A stretch of DNA of 34,878 bases from Pseudofrankia coriaricola (GTDB lineage Bacteria; Actinomycetota; Actinomycetes; Frankiales; Frankiaceae). The notes under the pieces are model-generated. The model saw only the letters and a list, made by a program, of their open reading frames with translations. It did no database searches and was not told where the DNA came from. The DNA is taken from NCBI RefSeq assembly GCF_001854805.1, contig NZ_MBLO01000063.1, positions 1 to 34,878 on the forward strand, given 5' to 3'. Position numbers and translations under genes: made by a program. Shown in pieces: positions 1 through 10,109 of this stretch; position 1 is the stretch's first letter; the number at the start of each line of letters is the position of its first letter.

Positions 1-1
1 A

Positions 2-259
2 CCCTGCGCCTCGTCCGCCGTTCCGCCACCGGGACGGCGGACATTCCCCCCTGACGACTGGCACGCCCAGCTACCCCGGTTCCACGCCGAGATCACCCGC
101 ACGCTCAACCCACCGCGGCGCCACCGCACCTGCCCCCGCGTCGTCAAACGCCCCCGCCACAACAGCTACCGCGTCAAGAAACGCGACGAACCCGCCTCAA
201 TCCGCCATCCAGGCCCGCCAACGATCCGGCTCCACCCGCTCGCCCCACGCGCAGCATGA
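2..259 (+). pseudogene. IS4-like transposase, C-terminal remnant (cut by window edge)
   Basis: An open frame enters from the window edge and ends at TGA 257-259. Its last ~60 residues have the layout I know from the C-terminus of actinobacterial IS4-family transposases: a basic stretch reading CPRVVKRPRHNSYRVKKRD, then RHPGPPTIRLHPLAP near the end. Only the tail is in the window, so the catalytic DDE residues cannot be checked and it is unknown whether the copy is intact. It lies on the same strand and about 40 bp before the serine recombinase, so it may have inserted into, or truncated, the element that carries the recombinase. No terminal inverted repeat was recognised downstream of the stop. 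The family call rests on recall of the tail motif only. Confidence 0.55.
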
Positions 260-301
260 CCACATCCCGGAAAGATCAAACTACGCTTCACGGCATTGCT
301 C

Positions 302-2101
<1,800 letters not shown>

Positions 2102-2191
2102 ATATTTCGATTTCCCTTTGCCGCTTCCCAAACACTACTACATGGTTCGCGGTTCCGGTTTGGTGCCTGTCTGTACCTCTTGCCCGGCCCG

Positions 2192-2920
2192 TCAAGCCGG
2201 TGGTCGAGAGTGTACAGGATCCGTGTCCGGGGCCACCGAGGCGTCCTCATCGGGCATCAGCGCCTGACTTGGGAGGACGGTCCCCACGGTCACGTTCAAC
2301 GGGCCGGTGCCGACCTTATCAGGTCGAACGAGGCCGACATTGTGCTCCACCAGCCGGAACCGTCCGTGTTCGTGCCGCAGCAGCGACCAGCGGCAGTTGC
2401 GCAGCGGGCCGAAGTGCCACCAGGTCCGCGGCGGCAGGCCGAGCAGGTGCCCGATGAGCGACCGGGCCGTCCCGCCGTGCAGGACGAACACGACGAGGCT
2501 GTCAGGCCCGGCCGGCGGCCCGGCCGCGAGGATCTCGTCGAACAGCGCGCCGGCCCGGGCCGCGACCTCGACATAGGTCTCGCCGCCGCCCCGGCGGATG
2601 TCCTCACCGCGCCGCCAGGCGGCGTCCTCCTCCGGGAACAGCCGGCTCGCCTCGGCTGACGTCAGGCCCGACCAGGCGCCGAGGTCGATCTCGCGGAGCC
2701 GCGCGTCCGAGCGGTACGGCAGGCCGAACGCGGCCGCGGTCGCGCGGCACCGCATCAGATCGGACGACACGACCAGATCGGGACCCATCGCCCGGATCAC
2801 CGGCCCCACGGCCGCCGCCTGGGCGCGCCCGACCGCGTCCAGCGGCGGGTCGGCCTGGCCCTGGAAGCGCCCGTTGTCGTTCCATTCCGTCCGGCCGTGC
2901 CGCAGAAGCAGCAGCCTCAC
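2192..2920 (-). CDS. gpgP: Histidine phosphatase, GpgP-like (glucosyl-3-phosphoglycerate phosphatase)
   Basis: A 242-aa member of the histidine phosphatase (phosphoglycerate-mutase-like) superfamily. The catalytic LLLLRHGRTEWN is at the very N-terminus, the second-half histidine is in FVLHGGTARSLIG, and REIDLGAWSGL matches the conserved acid-bearing segment. The GTG start at 2920 overlaps the rsfS stop as GTGA, so translation is probably coupled. In mycobacteria the gene downstream of nadD and rsfS encodes GpgP, which dephosphorylates glucosyl-3-phosphoglycerate in methylglucose lipopolysaccharide synthesis. The same order here supports that name, though the family also contains other phosphatases. 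About 40 C-terminal residues after the domain look unstructured. The family is certain; the substrate is inferred from synteny. Confidence 0.85.
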   Translation of the reverse strand: MRLLLLRHGRTEWNDNGRFQGQADPPLDAVGRAQAAAVGPVIRAMGPDLVVSSDLMRCRATAAAFGLPYRSDARLREIDLGAWSGLTSAEASRLFPEEDAAWRRGEDIRRGGGETYVEVAARAGALFDEILAAGPPAGPDSLVVFVLHGGTARSLIGHLLGLPPRTWWHFGPLRNCRWSLLRHEHGRFRLVEHNVGLVRPDKVGTGPLNVTVGTVLPSQALMPDEDASVAPDTDPVHSRPPA

Positions 2921-3363
2921 CAGGAGCCGGCCGGGCGGTTCGCGTCGGACGCCGCCGGAACGGCCGAGGCGCCGGCGCCGGCACCGACCGTGGCCCTCGC
3001 CTTGTCCTTGTCCTCGAAGTCGACGCGCGGGCAGTCCTTCCACAGCCGCTCGAGGTCGTAGAACTCGCGCTCCTCGGCTCGCTGGATGTGCACGACTATC
3101 TCGGAGAAGTCCAGCAGTACCCAGCGGCCCTCGCGCTCGCCCTCGCGGCGCAGCGGCTTGACCCCGACGAGCCGCAGCTTCTCCTCCACCTCGTCGAGGA
3201 CGGCCTTGACCTGCCGCTCGTTGTCGGCGGACGCGAGCACGAAGCAGTCCGTGAGGGCCAGCCGGTCGCTGACGTCGAGGATGACGAGGTCCTTCGCCAG
3301 CTTGTCGGCGGCGGCCTGGGCGGCGGTCAGAGCGAGCTCGACGGCCCGGGTGGAAGCGGTCAC
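2917..3363 (-). CDS. rsfS: Ribosomal silencing factor RsfS
   Basis: RsfS (YbeB/Iojap) binds ribosomal protein uL14 on the 50S subunit and blocks subunit joining under starvation. The 148-aa product carries the family hallmarks: VILDVSDRLALTDCFVLASADNERQVKAV, read here as VILDVSD...LTDCFV followed by SADNERQVKA, then WVLLDFSEIVVHI and EFYDLERLW. Pro- and Ala-rich residues after about 120 are an added tail. The start is GTG 3363 with GGAG about 10 nt upstream. It sits between nadD and the GpgP-like phosphatase on the minus strand and its stop overlaps the phosphatase start. A 279-bp gap separates it from nadD and leaves room for its own promoter. Confidence 0.95.
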   Translation of the reverse strand: MTASTRAVELALTAAQAAADKLAKDLVILDVSDRLALTDCFVLASADNERQVKAVLDEVEEKLRLVGVKPLRREGEREGRWVLLDFSEIVVHIQRAEEREFYDLERLWKDCPRVDFEDKDKARATVGAGAGASAVPAASDANRPAGSW

Positions 3364-3458
3364 GCTGCGGGTTCTCCAAGGTGGTGAGCGGGCGGGTCCG
3401 GTCGGCTGGAGTCACGGCGGTCAGCCGGCCCGGGACGCCGGAGGTTGCCGGCCAAGTT

Positions 3459-3486
3459 ACGGTAGCCGCGCGGCACACGAGGTCAC
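3459..3486 (-). promoter_or_regulatory. Possible rsfS-gpgP promoter
   Basis: On the minus strand a GTGACC (-35-like) and a TACCGT (-10-like) are 16 nt apart, about 95 nt upstream of the rsfS GTG start. The long nadD-rsfS gap makes a separate promoter reasonable. The match is only fair and no start-site data exist. Confidence 0.25.
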
Positions 3487-3498
3487 GGCGGTTTTCGC

Positions 3499-3538
3499 GT
3501 TGTTTGTCCAGCCGGTGACGGGCGTCACCACGAACAAC
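3499..3538. terminator. Hairpin-forming inverted repeat downstream of nadD
   Basis: A perfect GGTGAC/GTCACC stem with a 4-nt loop (3514-3529) is nested in an outer GTTGTT/AACAAC pair (3499-3504 and 3533-3538). It begins about 105 nt beyond the nadD stop. It could act as a terminator or attenuator between nadD and rsfS, or as an operator. There is no U-tract. Confidence 0.4.
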
Positions 3539-3642
3539 AGACCAGGACAAGCTGACATTCCAGGCCCGGTCGGGCCACTGAAGCCGAATTCAACCTCACG
3601 TTCCGACCCCGCGCATCCGGCCGTCCAGCGATCCGGCCGGCA

Positions 3643-4293
3643 TCAGCTGGCGGCGTGAGGCGCGGGGACGGTCCCGTCCCGGTGGGGGCGGTAGAGGCCG
3701 CGCTTGACGATGTAGCGGACGACGGCGTCCGGGGTCAGGTACCAGATCGGGGCGCCGCGGGCGACACGGTCGCGGATGTCGGACGACGAGATCGCCAGCG
3801 CAGGCACCTCCAGCAGGCTGACGGAGTTCGCCGGCAGGCTCGCGTCGAAGGCGAGGTGGTAGCCGGGCCTGGTCACGCCGACAAAGTGCGCGAGCAGGAA
3901 CAGTTCGTGTACATCGCGCCAGGTGAGAATCTGCGCGAGAGCGTCCGCGCCGGTAATGAAGAACAGTTCGGCGTCCGGGTACACCGCACGCAGGTCGCGC
4001 AGGGTGTCGATCGTGTACGTCAGGCCGCCGCGGTCGACGTCGATCCTGCTGACTGTGAACTGCGGGTTCCCGGCGGTCGCGAGGAACGTCATGAGATAAC
4101 GGTCCTCGGCCGCGGACACCTCCCGATGGGCCTTCTGCCAGGGCTGGCCGCTGGGGACGAAGATCACCCCGTCGAGCGCGAACAACGCGGCGACCTCGCT
4201 CGCCGCGACCAGGTGCCCGTTGTGCACCGGGTCGAACGTCCCGCCCATCACGCCCAGCCGCCTGGCCGAGGACGCGGCCACGCTGGGCGTCAT
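3643..4293 (-). CDS. nadD: Nicotinate-nucleotide adenylyltransferase NadD
   Basis: NadD joins nicotinate mononucleotide and ATP to form deamido-NAD in NAD synthesis. The 216-aa protein has the nucleotidyltransferase signature [19 protein letters not shown] at its N-terminus (HxGH-type HNGH) and the C-terminal [10 protein letters not shown] motif that binds ATP phosphates. ATG 4293 was chosen because CCGGAG lies about 7 nt upstream and it puts the fold at residue ~15; longer in-frame starts would add a basic stretch encoded by repeat DNA. It heads the minus-strand cluster nadD, rsfS, gpgP. In many actinobacteria proA is the gene just upstream; here proA is 22.6 kb away. Confidence 0.96.
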   Translation of the reverse strand: MTPSVAASSARRLGVMGGTFDPVHNGHLVAASEVAALFALDGVIFVPSGQPWQKAHREVSAAEDRYLMTFLATAGNPQFTVSRIDVDRGGLTYTIDTLRDLRAVYPDAELFFITGADALAQILTWRDVHELFLLAHFVGVTRPGYHLAFDASLPANSVSLLEVPALAISSSDIRDRVARGAPIWYLTPDAVVRYIVKRGLYRPHRDGTVPAPHAAS

Positions 4294-4457
4294 CCGACGC
4301 TCCGGAGCCGGCTGGTCGGGAGAGGCACCCAAGCGGTCTCCGCGGCTTGCCCCTCGCCCTCGGCTCCCGAAGGCCTTCCGACATCCCATGGGCTTGCACC
4401 GTGATGCTGCGGCACAGGCACGATGTTGTGCCGGCAACCCGTCTGAGCAACCCAACC

Positions 4458-4833
4458 ACCGATGGTGACAGCGCTTCGGCGCAGTACCAACGCAACTTGT
4501 GACCGACCCCGGACCAGACCGACCACCGCCCTATCACCTCACCCCAGAACAGCACGGGAGGGCGCCCAAGCACCCGACACGAGCGATGGCGACAGCGCCT
4601 TGGCGCAAAACCAACGCAACCCGTGACCGACCCCGAACCAGACCGACCACGGCCCTATCACCTCCACCCCAGAACAGCGCGGGAGGGCGCCCTAGGCGCC
4701 CGACACGAGCGATGGCGACAGCGCCTTGGCGCAAAACCAACGCAACCCGTGACCGACCCCGAACCAGATCAACCACGGCCCTATCACCTCCACCCCAGAA
4801 CAGCGCGGGAGGGCGCCCTAGGCGCCCGACACG
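4458..4833. repeat. Three tandem ~125-bp repeats
   Basis: Three head-to-tail units start at 4458, 4582 and 4708 and are 124, 126 and 126 bp long. Units 2 and 3 are nearly identical; unit 1 is more diverged. Each holds GTGACCGACCCCG, CCCTATCACCTC and CCCCAGAACAGC. Units 2 and 3 end with the palindrome GGGCGCCCTAGGCGCCC. A 126-bp unit is 42 codons, so long frames repeat on both strands, but the encoded Arg/Pro-rich peptides resemble no family I know and lack convincing start signals. The rest of 4294-5044 holds nothing else recognisable. Confidence 0.9.
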
Positions 4834-5044
4834 AGGCGGCCGCGTCCAGCGCGCCGCCTCGGCACTGCCGGACAGTAGCGCCACGCCCGAAGGTCGTGCC
4901 TTCCTTGGACCACGTTCGCCAGTCGGAGTGACCGGCGCCATACCCGTCAACACGCTCCCGCATCGGGAGCGGACGCCTGCCGGGCCGCGAACCGGCCGGG
5001 GCCGGGTCACCGGTTAGTAACCACGTGGACTCCCAAGAGACCCA

Positions 5045-5088
5045 CCAGGACCGGTCCTGGCAGCTAGGCTCGGGGGCGCCCACGGAGG
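5045..5088 (+). promoter_or_regulatory. Palindromic operator candidate, -10 box and SD before pgm
   Basis: CCAGGACCGGTCCTGG at 5045-5060 is a perfect 16-bp palindrome. It is followed 4 bp later by TAGGCT (5065-5070), a typical actinobacterial -10 box, and by GGAGG at 5084-5088. A palindrome occupying the -35 zone suggests control by a dimeric regulator. A second small palindrome, GGTTAGTAACC, lies at 5012-5022. Confidence 0.4.
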
Positions 5089-5185
5089 TACTTGTCACAA
5101 AGGCTGGCACCGATGGGGCACCTGACCTGGCGGGACAGGACGGACCCGCGAGGTCCGCTCCACGCTGGTGACGAGGAGGCCGACG

Positions 5186-5361
5186 ATGTCGGTACCCAGT
5201 TCGCGTCCTACCGGAGGCCATACGACCAGGCCCGGTCCGGCGCGCCCCGGCGGGCCCAGCCGCCCGGTGTCGGCCGCGCGGCCCGACCCGGCTCCGCCGC
5301 GCCCGGCGCCCGGCTCCGGTCCCGGCCGCCCGCTCGCGCACCGGCGAAGCCGGCCGTGGCG

Positions 5362-5365
<4 letters not shown>
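5186..5365 (+). CDS. Possible small Pro/Arg-rich leader ORF coupled to pgm
   Basis: A 59-residue frame starts at ATG 5186 with GAGGAGG about 6 nt upstream, the best ribosome-binding site in this stretch. Its TGA (5363-5365) overlaps the GTG at 5362, the preferred pgm start, in a GTGA arrangement. The product is rich in Pro, Arg, Gly and Ala with no recognisable domain. It overlaps a Pro/Ala-rich N-terminal extension of the pgm frame that is open from TTG 5092, so only one of the two readings need be real. It could be a translational leader, or an artefact of low-complexity GC-rich DNA. Confidence 0.3.
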
Positions 5366-7032
<1,667 letters not shown>

Positions 7033-7066
7033 CGGCGGCTCACCGCGGCAGGCACAGGGAGACAAG

Positions 7067-8644
7067 GTGGGCGGCCGCATTCTCCCTGACTTGGTCGAGC
7101 AGGCACTCGGCAGTCATCGCCGTCGGGCGATACGGGCGACCTCAAGGCTTGGCCAGCAGCTCGATCAGGGCCGCAATGTCGACGCGCTCACGGCTCTTCT
7201 CCAGGTCGTGGCGGCGGGCGGGCCAGCGTCGACCGAGGCCTACCGGAAACTGGACACGGCGTGCGCGGATCCGGCCTTCCTGGACCGCCTGGCCCGCCAC
7301 TGGGTGACCAGTCGCCGCATCCCCGACGATCATTCCGTCACCATTCTCCGGCTTTTGCTCGGCCCGGCGCAGCTGACCATGCACACGCCTTCCATACGGC
7401 TGATCAAATGTCTGGACTCCTGGGGTGGTGTAGATCGTGGGCGGGCGGACGGCCTGGTGTTCGGTGGCCGACGCGCCCCGCTGTGGGTGAAGGAGAACGT
7501 CGCGAGGAAGGTATGCCGCCATTCCTGGTGGTCGCCACCCGTCGATGCCTCCGTTCTCGAGGATCTCCAGGCCGCGCTCAGCGCGACCGACCATCCCGAT
7601 CTGCTGACGGCCATGGCCCGTGAGTGGGCGGACAGCCAGGAGGCCACGGGTCTGGCCGACGCGATCCTGGCCAACCCGCACATTCCAGCGGAACCACGCG
7701 ACGACATCATTCTTGCCGTCCTGCGCGATCGGATGGATCTGGTCGACCGGAGCCGGGCGCAGACGGTCGACATGCTGCTGGACCTGACGGCGAACCGAAA
7801 CAGGGAACTCGCTGCCAGATGCTCGGCGATGCTTCGTGGGCTTGCCCCGGGCGCGGCACGTGATCGGCTGTGTCACCTGGCCCTCCGGCGAGGCGATGCC
7901 CGGCGCATTGTCGACGAACAGGGCTGGTACCCGGACGCGGAGCGGGACCGACTGGTCTTCTTCCTGCTGACGGGCGGGCTGGACCGTGTCATCGAGATGG
8001 ACCCCGGTGGTCAGCGGCTCCTGGCCGCGTACCACAGTCTCCCCTTCGAGATGCGAACGATGATCGGAGACAGGATCGCCTACCTGCTTCTCTCCGCGGA
8101 TGGGGACCGTTTCGCCGAGGTGGATCCGGACGGCGAGCTGTTTCTAACCGCCCGCAGCACCTTCCGCTTCGCGAAGCGCCCAACCCTCGACCGGATCGTG
8201 GCCCTGTTCCTCGCCGGCGAGCTGACTCGGGTCACCAGGGTCGATCCCGGCGGGGAGCTTCTTCGCGCCGCGTACGTCGGTGCCGATACCGGCCAGCGGA
8301 GGAGGATCAGAGAAGCGGTCCGCGATCTCATCCGGCAGACCGGCGAGTACTCCTCGACCGACGGGGGCGACCGGGCCGCGGTCGACCGGCTGCGAGCAGA
8401 TGTCGCCCGGCGGTTCATCCAGGATTCCGCCGCGCCGCGTCCCAGGCGCCCGTCCGCGCGCGACGACGATCGAGAGATGCCGAACGACGCCTGGTTCGAC
8501 TCCTGGGTCTCCAACGACCCGGACTTCGGCGACCCGGACCTCGATGGTGGATTCGGCCACCATGACCGTCCGGACCAGCACGGTGGCTCGGGCCACCACG
8601 ACGGCTCGGACTTCGGCGACCTCGACCGTGGCGGTCCGGACTGA
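7067..8644 (+). CDS. Orphan helical repeat protein with Asp/His-rich tail
   Basis: A 525-aa protein I cannot assign to a named family. GTG 7067 is supported by AGGGAG about 8 nt upstream. The N-terminal half is helical in character and resembles HEAT-type repeats. About residues 290-416 hold three repeats of roughly 40 aa. Each runs from an R(I/L)-hydrophobic-LL segment through a DPGGELL-like core to an AAY or RI end, as in VDPGGELLRAAY. I recall similar units near WD40 propellers in actinobacterial STAND-type proteins, but here no propeller follows. The last ~55 residues are rich in Asp, Gly and His and look disordered or metal-binding. No signal peptide or membrane segment is seen. It lies 34 bp after pgm and converges on the solute-binding gene. 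Confidence 0.75.
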   Translation: MGGRILPDLVEQALGSHRRRAIRATSRLGQQLDQGRNVDALTALLQVVAAGGPASTEAYRKLDTACADPAFLDRLARHWVTSRRIPDDHSVTILRLLLGPAQLTMHTPSIRLIKCLDSWGGVDRGRADGLVFGGRRAPLWVKENVARKVCRHSWWSPPVDASVLEDLQAALSATDHPDLLTAMAREWADSQEATGLADAILANPHIPAEPRDDIILAVLRDRMDLVDRSRAQTVDMLLDLTANRNRELAARCSAMLRGLAPGAARDRLCHLALRRGDARRIVDEQGWYPDAERDRLVFFLLTGGLDRVIEMDPGGQRLLAAYHSLPFEMRTMIGDRIAYLLLSADGDRFAEVDPDGELFLTARSTFRFAKRPTLDRIVALFLAGELTRVTRVDPGGELLRAAYVGADTGQRRRIREAVRDLIRQTGEYSSTDGGDRAAVDRLRADVARRFIQDSAAPRPRRPSARDDDREMPNDAWFDSWVSNDPDFGDPDLDGGFGHHDRPDQHGGSGHHDGSDFGDLDRGGPD

Positions 8645-8714
8645 CGGGCCGTCGACGCCGCTCTCGCCCACGGCCGGCCCGCTCTCGCCGATGGCCGGCC
8701 GTGGAAGCGAGTTC

Positions 8715-10109
8715 TCAGCCGCGCAGGGACAGGGTGATGTCGCGGTGGGCCCTGGCGAGAGCGTCAGCGGGGGTGGCCTGACCGCGCAGGGCGAGGTTGA
8801 TGTTGGTGTAGACGGCGCGGCTGATCTCGGGGTAACGCGGAGTGCCGGCTGGCCGGGCGACCGACCGAACGCCACGGGTCACCGAGATCATCGGGCTTTC
8901 GTTGACCAGCGACAGGTCCTCGAGCACGGACCGGTTCGCGGGCATCTGGCTATACCTGGACAGCGTCCGTTGCGCCGGCACGCTGGTCATCCAGTCGACG
9001 AACGTGCGAACCGCGGCAAGCCGGTGGGTATGCGGGTTGACGAACATGCTCCAGCCTCCGATCGCCGAGAATCCAGGGGCCCGCTGGCCCGCGAACGCGG
9101 GTAGCTGGGTCGCGCGGTACTTCTCCGGTTCGGTGTCGAGCGCCGTGTCGGCGGTGTTCCACCCCCGCATGAAGGCGGCCTCGCCATCGTTGAACAGACT
9201 GGTGGCCAGCGGTTCCCGCAGCGTGGTCAGATCTGGGTGGGTGAGGCCCTGCTCCACGAGTCCGCACATGAAGCGCAGCGCCCGGGCGCAGGGCGGCGAG
9301 TCGATCGTCGAACGGGTGACTCCCGGGTCGACGGTGCTCCCGCCGGCGCTGGCGGCGAACTCGGTCCAAACACAGGTCAGCCCCTCGTAGGCGTCACCCT
9401 GCCAGGCGATGCGGTACTCGGCGTGGGCGACGTCGCGCAGCATCCTCGCCGTCTCGGCGAGCTCCTCCCAGGTGGTGGGCGGCGGGCGGCCGACCTGGCC
9501 GAGCAGGTCCGGCCGGTAGTAGAGCACCCCGCGGTTGGCAAAGTAGGGCACCGCGTAGATACGCCCCCGGTACCTGGACGCGGCGAGCGCGGCCGGGTCG
9601 AACCGGTCCCAGAAGGCCGGCTCGAACTCGTCGTCGAGCGGCATCGCCAGCTGGTCCACGGCGAACTCGGCGGGCCAGATCACATCGCCGAGGTAGACGT
9701 CCGGCTCTCCCGTGCCCGACCGCACCAGTTCGATCAGCGCCTGCCGCTTCGCGTCGGTGCTGAACGGCACCAGCCGCAGCTCGACGGTGATCTCCGGATG
9801 CGCCTTCTGGAAGGCGCTGATGAGCACCTGTCGCGAGTCGACCAGGTTCTGGTCGTTCGAGCTGGCCGCCCAGCGCACCCGACGGGAGTCCGGGTCGCCG
9901 ATCGCGCCGCCGTCGTCCCGGAACGCCCGGGACAGCGCCACCCCGCCCGCGACGCCGATCACGACGGTCGCGGCGGCGGCTCGCAGTACGGTCCGCCGGC
10001 TGGGCCACCCCCGCCCGCCGCCGGCGCTGGGGTCCGCATCGTCGGGACGAGCCTGGGCGGCGCCGTGGTCGTCCGGCGCCGGGCTGTTGTTGGGTTCGGG
10101 TTCGCTCAT
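8715..10109 (-). CDS. Tat-anchored extracellular solute-binding protein (family 1)
   Basis: A 464-aa periplasmic-binding-protein fold of the sugar-binding type. After a 35-residue Asp/Pro-rich cytoplasmic lead comes a twin-arginine motif, PSRRTVLRAAAAT, with a hydrophobic segment to about residue 62 and no lipobox, so it is probably membrane-anchored facing out. Typical features follow: AFQKAHPEITVEL, the DVYLGDVIWPAEFA loop, YRGRIYAVPYFANRGVLYYR, TWEELAETARML and GGWSMFVNPHTHR. Its ATG (10109-10107) overlaps the stop of the TIR-STAND-WD40 gene as ATGA and has no evident SD of its own, which implies translational coupling. No permease or ATPase gene is nearby. A sensory role, handing a ligand signal to the coupled protein, is an inference. 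Confidence 0.88.
   Translation of the reverse strand: MSEPEPNNSPAPDDHGAAQARPDDADPSAGGGRGWPSRRTVLRAAAATVVIGVAGGVALSRAFRDDGGAIGDPDSRRVRWAASSNDQNLVDSRQVLISAFQKAHPEITVELRLVPFSTDAKRQALIELVRSGTGEPDVYLGDVIWPAEFAVDQLAMPLDDEFEPAFWDRFDPAALAASRYRGRIYAVPYFANRGVLYYRPDLLGQVGRPPPTTWEELAETARMLRDVAHAEYRIAWQGDAYEGLTCVWTEFAASAGGSTVDPGVTRSTIDSPPCARALRFMCGLVEQGLTHPDLTTLREPLATSLFNDGEAAFMRGWNTADTALDTEPEKYRATQLPAFAGQRAPGFSAIGGWSMFVNPHTHRLAAVRTFVDWMTSVPAQRTLSRYSQMPANRSVLEDLSLVNESPMISVTRGVRSVARPAGTPRYPEISRAVYTNINLALRGQATPADALARAHRDITLSLRG

Noticed and set aside
4458-4833. CRISPR array
   Set aside because: Units are adjacent ~125-bp copies with no short repeat/unique spacer alternation, and there are no cas genes.
4499-5017. 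Long repeat-spanning frames on both strands between nadD and pgm
   Set aside because: They stay open only because the repeat unit is 126 bp (42 codons). The peptides are Arg/Pro-rich, match no known family, and lack good start signals.
8715-10109. A standard ABC sugar uptake operon
   Set aside because: No permease or ATPase gene within 5 kb either side, and the gene is coupled to a TIR-STAND gene instead.
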